Below are positions 17,622 to 21,871 of a stretch of 21,871 nucleotides of DNA, piece by piece. The notes below the pieces were generated by a model. It was not told the DNA's origin and searched no databases. It saw only the letters and a program-made list of their open reading frames with translations. A program made the translations under genes and the position numbers. The first letter of the stretch is position 1. Each line of letters starts with the position of its first letter. Origin of the DNA: Amoebophrya sp. AT5.2 (Eukaryota; Sar; Dinophyceae; Syndiniales; Amoebophryaceae). The stretch is from the NCBI GenBank assembly GCA_005223375.1, contig RXOD01004468.1:1-21871 (forward strand). Reading direction: 5' to 3'.

Positions 17622-19406
17622 CTATCTTCTGCGGCCCAGGTCCGCGCTTTGCAGGTACCCAGGCACGGGCTGCCCTCCGGGGGCCCAGGCGCGCAAATTT
17701 GTGTTCGTCTCCTTTGTCGCCCCACCCTCGCGCCAAGCGTCACCCGTACCCGACGACACCGAAGTCCACGAGTGCTTCAGCATTGAGGGCTCCAGCGAAT
17801 TCGTATTTTCGTTATCGCCACGACTGCCACCGCCGCCGCCAGTGGAGGAAAGCGTCCGCGCGGATAAGTCGTGCGCTGCATACTGATGCCTCCTCCTCGA
17901 TGCGGTTGGATGCGGATCGAGCTCAAGTCTGGCCAAATTCATCTGCATATCGATATTAGCGCCGCGGTGTGCTGTTTGTCCCCTGTTTATTTGCACCGTC
18001 GCGGATTGCGTTTGCGGGTCGAAGGTCCGCGTACTGCTACTCAAACTAGTCGTCGACGTCGGTGTAGGCTGCTGCAAGACGACGGCGCGTTGCACCGCAA
18101 GTCCAACCTGTGCGCTGCGTGATGCTTCGTGATACCGAATGCGATAGCTGTTCGGCTCAGTAGTTCCGGCTTCTTGTTTTTCATTATTTTGGTATTCGTA
18201 TTCCCCTGCCCTTTCTGAAGCGGGCTGAAGTACCGTGATCGAGTTGGAGTGGTTGCTAGCCGGCGTCGTCGCGGTGCTTCCACCTGCCATCGCCGCGGAG
18301 TTGGAGTGCCATATTCGGGGAAAGTGCGGCACCGATCGCGTGAGGGAGCTCAACGGATGAGAACGGTCGAACGGTTGCACTTGCGCGCCGAATGGCGTCG
18401 GTGGATGGCCGCCGTCCTCCGCGACCGCGTCTGGTGGATAGTACTTGAGCTGGAAGTTGTCATCCACACTGCTCGCACCAACTTGTCGCATCTGCCTGCG
18501 TCTTGCAAAAGGGTTGTATGCATAACTCTGCGAGACGGGGATCTGTAAATCCTCGCGCTTGCTGCCTCCCCCGCCGGTGTTTCCCTGATAATCTCCAGCT
18601 CCGCCACGAATGGAACGGAATTCTTCTGGGGCTCGCTGTGCCCGTGCCCGGCTCCGCTGCGGCTCACCCACTGTAGGGGCCGGAGTAGAGCGAGCGGGAA
18701 TATCACCTTCACCGGCTGGTGAAGAACCTCGATTGAGCAGCATACGCACCTTCAGCATGAGAGCACGGCGATGGCCGAACTTTTCGAGCCCCAGCACGGC
18801 CATGTCTTCCTCTTTCAGCGATGCGAGTACTTCGCCGTCGATCTCTTCGTGGTGTAGAACCTCCATCACTTTTTCCGGAAGCTGCTCAGCCGACGCCCAA
18901 GCCAAGACGCGGTCAACGCTCCAGGATTTCGGTCCTGGAGCATCCTCTTCCTCTTTTGTCTTCGTGCCACTCAGGGCACATGAAGCAACTCGGAAGTGCT
19001 CATCTACGGACGACTGCGCACTGATCCGAATATCATAATCATTCGCGCCCGCGCCGAGATGAACAACGCCAGCATCTTCCGAAGCAGCGCCCCCTCCACC
19101 TCCTGGTGCTCCACCGTCGATGTGACCCGTTTTGCTCCTACTCTCTGCTTGATGTGGTTGATGTTGTCCCAGCAGGTTCCGCGCGGACCGAAGCAGCTCC
19201 TCGGTCGCGGTGCTAGTACAGGTGCCACGAAGAGCGTCAATATCGGCGTGTTTGTCGCGATTCCGAGTTTTGTTGACCGGGCTCCGGGACCGCGCAGGGG
19301 CGCGGCGCGATGACGAACCTAGTACGTCGGCATTTTCGTATTCCGGCTGTGAGCTCGGAGACCGCTTCTGTGGCGAACTCGAAACGGGGCGGCGAGAGAG
19401 GTCGTC
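17622..19406 (-). CDS. SAM-domain protein, first exon not located
   Basis: The frame is open from a stop at 19437 to TAG at 17622 but has no ATG before the SAM domain, so the start must lie in an upstream exon. The best acceptor is AAAACAAACAG/GAC at 19407. From there the exon encodes 594 residues. Residues about 160-225 form a SAM domain: KSWSVDRVLAWASAEQ, then EVLHHEEIDGEVLASLKEED, then MAVLGLEKFGHRRALMLKV. These carry the family landmarks W..V..W, (I)DG..L..L.eeD, LG(i)..GHR. SAM domains self-associate into polymers or bind other SAM domains or RNA. The region before it (RRPVSSSPQKRSPSS, Gly-rich GGGGG) and the roughly 370 residues after it are low complexity, with no other domain. The stop-proximal sequence ends SADLGRRR. 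Starting at the later internal Met codons would break the SAM fold, which argues against them. An ATG at 19445 is in frame but is followed by TTT TAA. Confidence 0.7.
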   Translation of the reverse strand, partial: DDLSRRPVSSSPQKRSPSSQPEYENADVLGSSSRRAPARSRSPVNKTRNRDKHADIDALRGTCTSTATEELLRSARNLLGQHQPHQAESRSKTGHIDGGAPGGGGGAASEDAGVVHLGAGANDYDIRISAQSSVDEHFRVASCALSGTKTKEEEDAPGPKSWSVDRVLAWASAEQLPEKVMEVLHHEEIDGEVLASLKEEDMAVLGLEKFGHRRALMLKVRMLLNRGSSPAGEGDIPARSTPAPTVGEPQRSRARAQRAPEEFRSIRGGAGDYQGNTGGGGSKREDLQIPVSQSYAYNPFARRRQMRQVGASSVDDNFQLKYYPPDAVAEDGGHPPTPFGAQVQPFDRSHPLSSLTRSVPHFPRIWHSNSAAMAGGSTATTPASNHSNSITVLQPASERAGEYEYQNNEKQEAGTTEPNSYRIRYHEASRSAQVGLAVQRAVVLQQPTPTSTTSLSSSTRTFDPQTQSATVQINRGQTAHRGANIDMQMNLARLELDPHPTASRRRHQYAAHDLSARTLSSTGGGGGSRGDNENTNSLEPSMLKHSWTSVSSGTGDAWREGGATKETNTNLRAWAPGGQPVPGYLQSADLGRRR

Positions 19407-19490
19407 CTGTTTGTTTTTTCGTATTACGAAAATAATTTAAAACATGGCGAGTGAGATGACAGATGAAACCGGATCTGGAGCAGATGGAAT

Positions 19491-19530
19491 TTTAAATTTT
19501 AAAACTTTTAAACTTTAAATTTTAAAACTT
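19491..19530. repeat. AT-only island with a 17-bp direct repeat
   Basis: TTTAAATTTTAAAACTT occurs perfectly at 19491-19507 and 19514-19530, inside a block made almost only of A and T runs. It interrupts an otherwise GC-rich region just 5' of the SAM exon, probably in its 5' intron or leader. Confidence 0.8.
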
Positions 19531-19583
19531 AAAAGGTCGCTCCGAGCGCGCGCGAAACAGGCTTCTACGGCCCATTTTCTGGC

Positions 19584-19606
19584 GCGCGCGCGCTTCGCGC
19601 GCGCGC
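19584..19606. repeat. Perfect (GC)n hairpin just past a stop codon
   Basis: Alternating GC arms at 19584-19593 and 19597-19606 can form a 10-bp perfect stem around TTC. The hairpin begins 14 nt beyond the stop codon (19620-19622, minus strand) of the gene to its right, so it would lie in that transcript's 3' untranslated region or at its end. Confidence 0.7.
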
Positions 19607-19619
19607 AGAACTCTTCCTC

Positions 19620-21871
19620 TTACTCCCACGCCGGACCTTTGTAATCCGCCCGAGACGCGGTTGCGCGCATCATCGTCAGCAGTTCATTGCCCGCGACCTT
19701 CACCTTGTCGCGCGGCTAGTCTAATGCAGGGGGGGGACGGAAAGGAGTAGCTAGCGGTAGGCTGAGGCGCAACGTTCCGAGAGCTACCTAGTACGCCAAG
19801 AAGTGAAAACCCAGCAGCTACTGACCCTTCTAAAAAATTGGAATCAATTGCGCGCCCTAGTACCTAGTAGGGAGCAATAGCCTCACGCTCAGCCTTGGCC
19901 TTCGCCTTCTTAGTATGAGGCTGAAGGCAATCGCTATCGGTATCGTGGGCGGTGTTTGCGTCTCAGTAACTGGCCCCCGTCTTTACTTTGTTGGTGTCCC
20001 AGGCCTGGTATCGATCTGCGTCCGCAGCTGATTCATCTCGATGGAAAAACTTTTAAAAAGAAGCCGCTTTAAAATTTTAAAATGCTTCGTTTTTAAATTT
20101 TTAAATTTCGCTTCTTCTATCTGACTTTATCTGTTATCTGCTTATAAAATGCCATATAATATGCTTTTCACATATGCATTTTCCGTAGCCTTAATCCAGC
20201 AGAAAATTGAGATTGTCCAGCGCGGTGATCTGCGACCTCCTTCTCCAGGAAAACCTCGCGCATAATTTCGTGCGCGAAACTATGGGCCGCGTGTACGTGA
20301 CCGTCCTGCATCAAATCCGCCAGCTTCGTCCCCCGGTTCCTCAACAAATCGGCCACCTCGCGCACCTCCTCGCGCATGAGCCGCGCGTACGTAAACTGCG
20401 CGCCGTACTTCGCAACCATGCTCTCGCCGAGGCGGCGGGCGGCCTCGCCCCGCATAAAGGAAAAGAAGGTTAGAAAGGTCGAAGATGCTACGAGGTGGCC
20501 TCAAAATACAGCCAAAATACAGCCAAAATATGACCGACGACAGCGGAGCCGACAATCAGAAGCACTGCGGCGCCCACGCATGGATCTACAGTCCGAAGAG
20601 CCACGCCGAACAAAATCCAGAACGCCAAGCGCTTCCCTGGGAAAGCTGCACCGACTAGCCTGTATAACAAGGCAAAGGCAGCAACTAGAGCTAGGACTTT
20701 CTTCACAAGAAAAAGGACCCTCAACCTGATCAGCCGGAGCGACCTTTTCACGAAGCATTTGAGGCCTAGAGTCTCAAGGCGTGCCCTGTATCCGGGGGCG
20801 TATTTCGGATCGATATTTTGAGCCTTGCCGTTAGCATCCATGGCTCTTTCTAAGGACCGCCTCGCCGTCGCGCCGGCCAGCAGCAGTGGAAGCATCCTTG
20901 TTTTAGACCTTGAGACAATCCATATCAGCACCCATTTTTCCAAATTGGATTTGGTCGAACTCAGGAGCTTTTCCTGACCACTCGCAAGCAGTTCCCCCAC
21001 AGAAACCCCCAAGACAAATGGCCCGACAAGCGCCCCCGCTGATCAGCTGACAGGCACATCGCTAGCACCAAGACAACGCAGAGGACCGCTTCGCCGTCGC
21101 GTCGGCCAGCCGCCCGATTACGATTTGGAAATATGCTAGTAGATATGGATTGTTTCGACCCTTAATTGTTCGTGCGTCGGCCAGCAGGATGTCAGACATC
21201 ATCTCCGGCAACCTCCGCCAACTCATCTTGCCGAGTTGGGTTCCAAACACGCTCGCGAGGACGAAGCACCCGAGGCTCCTCGGGTCCGCGCGAAACAGCA
21301 TGCGCAGCCGACGGTCCCCGCAGACCACTGCCCCGCCCGGGTGCGCTGGAGCAGCTCCTTCCGAGTCGCCGTCGCGCGTCAACGACAAGAGCAGCTCCGC
21401 CGGGTCTGAGATGAAGTCGCGCGACCGTTTGTCCACCTGCGCCGTCTGCTCCACCTCGCAGCCTTCTGCGGATGGTCGTGGCTGGGGTTCCACTACAGGG
21501 TCCGCGAGAAGCTCTTGAGTCTGTTGACAGGCGGCAGTCAGTACATACGGCGATGGCAGCGAACAACTCGGCCCGAGGTACGGCGACCGCGATGCCGAAG
21601 CCGCTGATAATCGTTCATCACCGCGTGTATGATCAGGCACTAGCAGAGAGGCCTCGAGGATGGAAAGCGAGTTTTTAGCCGAGAAGTTGTTCGCTGCTAC
21701 TTTCTTCGAAAAAACTTCTTCTACTCTCTCGCGGTCAACATCGCCGGGGACGTCGGTCACCGAAGTGGCCGGCACAGCGGCAGAAAAAGCCCGCGACGCC
21801 GCACCAGAACGAGCGGAATAGCAGGACACTGACCCCTCGCGGATCATTTTTTTCCCCCCGACCGCATCTTC
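19620..21871 (-). CDS. Multi-exon membrane protein of unknown family, 5' end outside the window
   Basis: Proposed exons: 21087 to beyond the right edge, 20521-20860, 20237-20443 and 19620-19715; all junction phases agree, giving about 475 residues in the window. The first exon is open through the edge (EDAVGGKK before MIREGSV) and holds Ser/Ala-rich sequence, then a better ordered part (RRLRMLFRADPRSLGCFVLA, SVFGTQLGKMSWRRLPEMM). The second contains hydrophobic segments: VLFLVKKVLALVAAFALLY, RLAFWILFGVAL and GAAVLLIVGSAVVGHILA. The third is a charged helical block (RRLGESMVAKYGAQFTYARL, EEVREVADLLRNRG, FAHEIMREVFLEKE). The last adds 31 residues ending RADYKGPAWE. Loss of GC-rich codon bias after 20237 supports ending that exon there. 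It could instead be two adjacent genes, since an ATG sits at 20455. No family was recognised and the joins are predictions. Confidence 0.5.
19716..20236 (-). other. Predicted 521-nt intron with an AT-rich palindromic core
   Basis: Donor GAG/GTCGCA and acceptor TTAGACTAG/CCG, phase 0 on both sides. Between them codon bias disappears and no coding segment is seen. It carries TTTAAA-type islands at about 20048-20107 and GAGGCTGA words in both orientations at about 19757-19930. The donor is not a strong consensus. Confidence 0.4.
20060..20088. repeat. Imperfect AT-rich palindrome bounded by GAAGC/GCTTC
   Basis: GAAGC at 20060-20064 and GCTTC at 20084-20088 flank the palindrome TTTAAAATTTTAAA; a second TTTTTAAATTTTTAAA block and another GCTTC follow at once. 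The AAATTTTAAAA word is shared with the AT-only island at 19491-19530. Confidence 0.65.
20444..20520 (-). other. Predicted 77-nt intron with a CTAAC branch word
   Basis: Donor GCT/GTATTT and acceptor GGGGCGAG/GCC, phase 0 on both sides. A CTAAC word followed by CTTCTTTTCCTTT is a classic branch point and pyrimidine tract. Unspliced, the upstream frame stops at TAG (20488-20490). An 11-nt unit, AAAATACAGCC on the plus strand, is repeated in tandem at 20503-20524 across the donor. Confidence 0.45.
20660..20725 (-). other. Possible 66-nt intron that keeps the frame either way
   Basis: Donor ATCAG/GTTGAG and acceptor TTGTTATACAG/GC are both phase 2. The segment is 66 nt with no in-frame stop. 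Its codons are less GC-biased than the surroundings. Retained, it encodes the hydrophobic segment VLFLVKKVLALVAAFALLY; removed, that helix is lost. Confidence 0.4.
20853..21111. repeat. Paired 30-bp direct repeat flanking a predicted intron
   Basis: Positions 20853-20882 and 21082-21111 match at 27 of 30 bases. Both copies read in the same minus-strand protein frame (LAGATARRS versus LADATAKRS), although an in-frame TAG lies between them at 21062-21064. A shorter third copy (12 bp, GCGTCGGCCAGC) is at 21174-21185. Spacing is 229 nt between the long copies and 75 nt between the 12-bp copies. Confidence 0.8.
20861..21086 (-). other. Predicted 226-nt intron whose ends lie in a direct repeat
   Basis: Donor GCG/GTCCTC and acceptor GACGGCGAG/GCGG, phase 2 on both sides. 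Its removal bypasses the in-frame TAG and gives the continuous segment ADATAKRRSLERAM. The boundaries fall inside the 30-bp direct repeat, so several equivalent cut points exist. Confidence 0.45.
20912..21156. repeat. Imperfect 34-bp inverted repeat
   Basis: Segment 20912-20945 is the reverse complement of 21123-21156 at 27 of 34 positions, including a 12-base run GATATGGATTGT and a 9-base run ATTTGGAAA. One arm is inside the predicted intron 20861-21086, the other inside the 75-nt interval bounded by 12-bp direct repeats. Confidence 0.7.

Noticed and set aside
19437..19445. Reassigned TAA codon after the in-frame ATG of the SAM gene
   Set aside because: TAA is used as a normal stop at 19620 in a likely exon, and a good acceptor downstream of the TAA explains the frame without recoding.

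Overview
The window reads as nuclear DNA of a protist, not bacterial or viral. Large protein-like reading frames are interrupted by short GT...AG introns of about 66 to 520 nt. Pyrimidine-rich stretches ending in AG precede some start codons. Every well supported gene lies on the minus strand, head to tail. One-way gene clusters with possible spliced-leader acceptors suggest a dinoflagellate-type alveolate, perhaps a compact syndinian such as Amoebophrya. That assignment is inference: no spliced-leader sequence or diagnostic marker gene was seen.

Layout from left to right (transcription runs right to left): a degenerate 42-bp tandem repeat (17-184); a single-exon PUB-domain protein (985-1842); a weakly supported two-exon gene (2763-3480); a two-exon ankyrin-like protein (3941-5056); a 1277-residue intronless protein of unknown family (5659-9492); a three-exon acidic protein with one C-terminal membrane helix (10044-11710); a 1241-residue intronless membrane protein with a very long coiled coil (12450-16175); a SAM-domain protein whose first exon is not found (17622-19406); and the 3' part of a multi-exon membrane protein running off the right edge (19620-21871).

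The recognisable domains (PUB, ankyrin, SAM, coiled coil) are interaction or scaffold modules. No enzyme core is visible, and nothing shows that the neighbours share a pathway. The most unusual structure is at 20853-21185. There, direct repeats flank predicted intron material in the same reading frame, and a 34-nt inverted repeat pairs exon with intron. This is the kind of pattern expected from intron-generating mobile elements (introners). No RNA genes, CRISPR arrays, transposases or bacterial-type operons were found.
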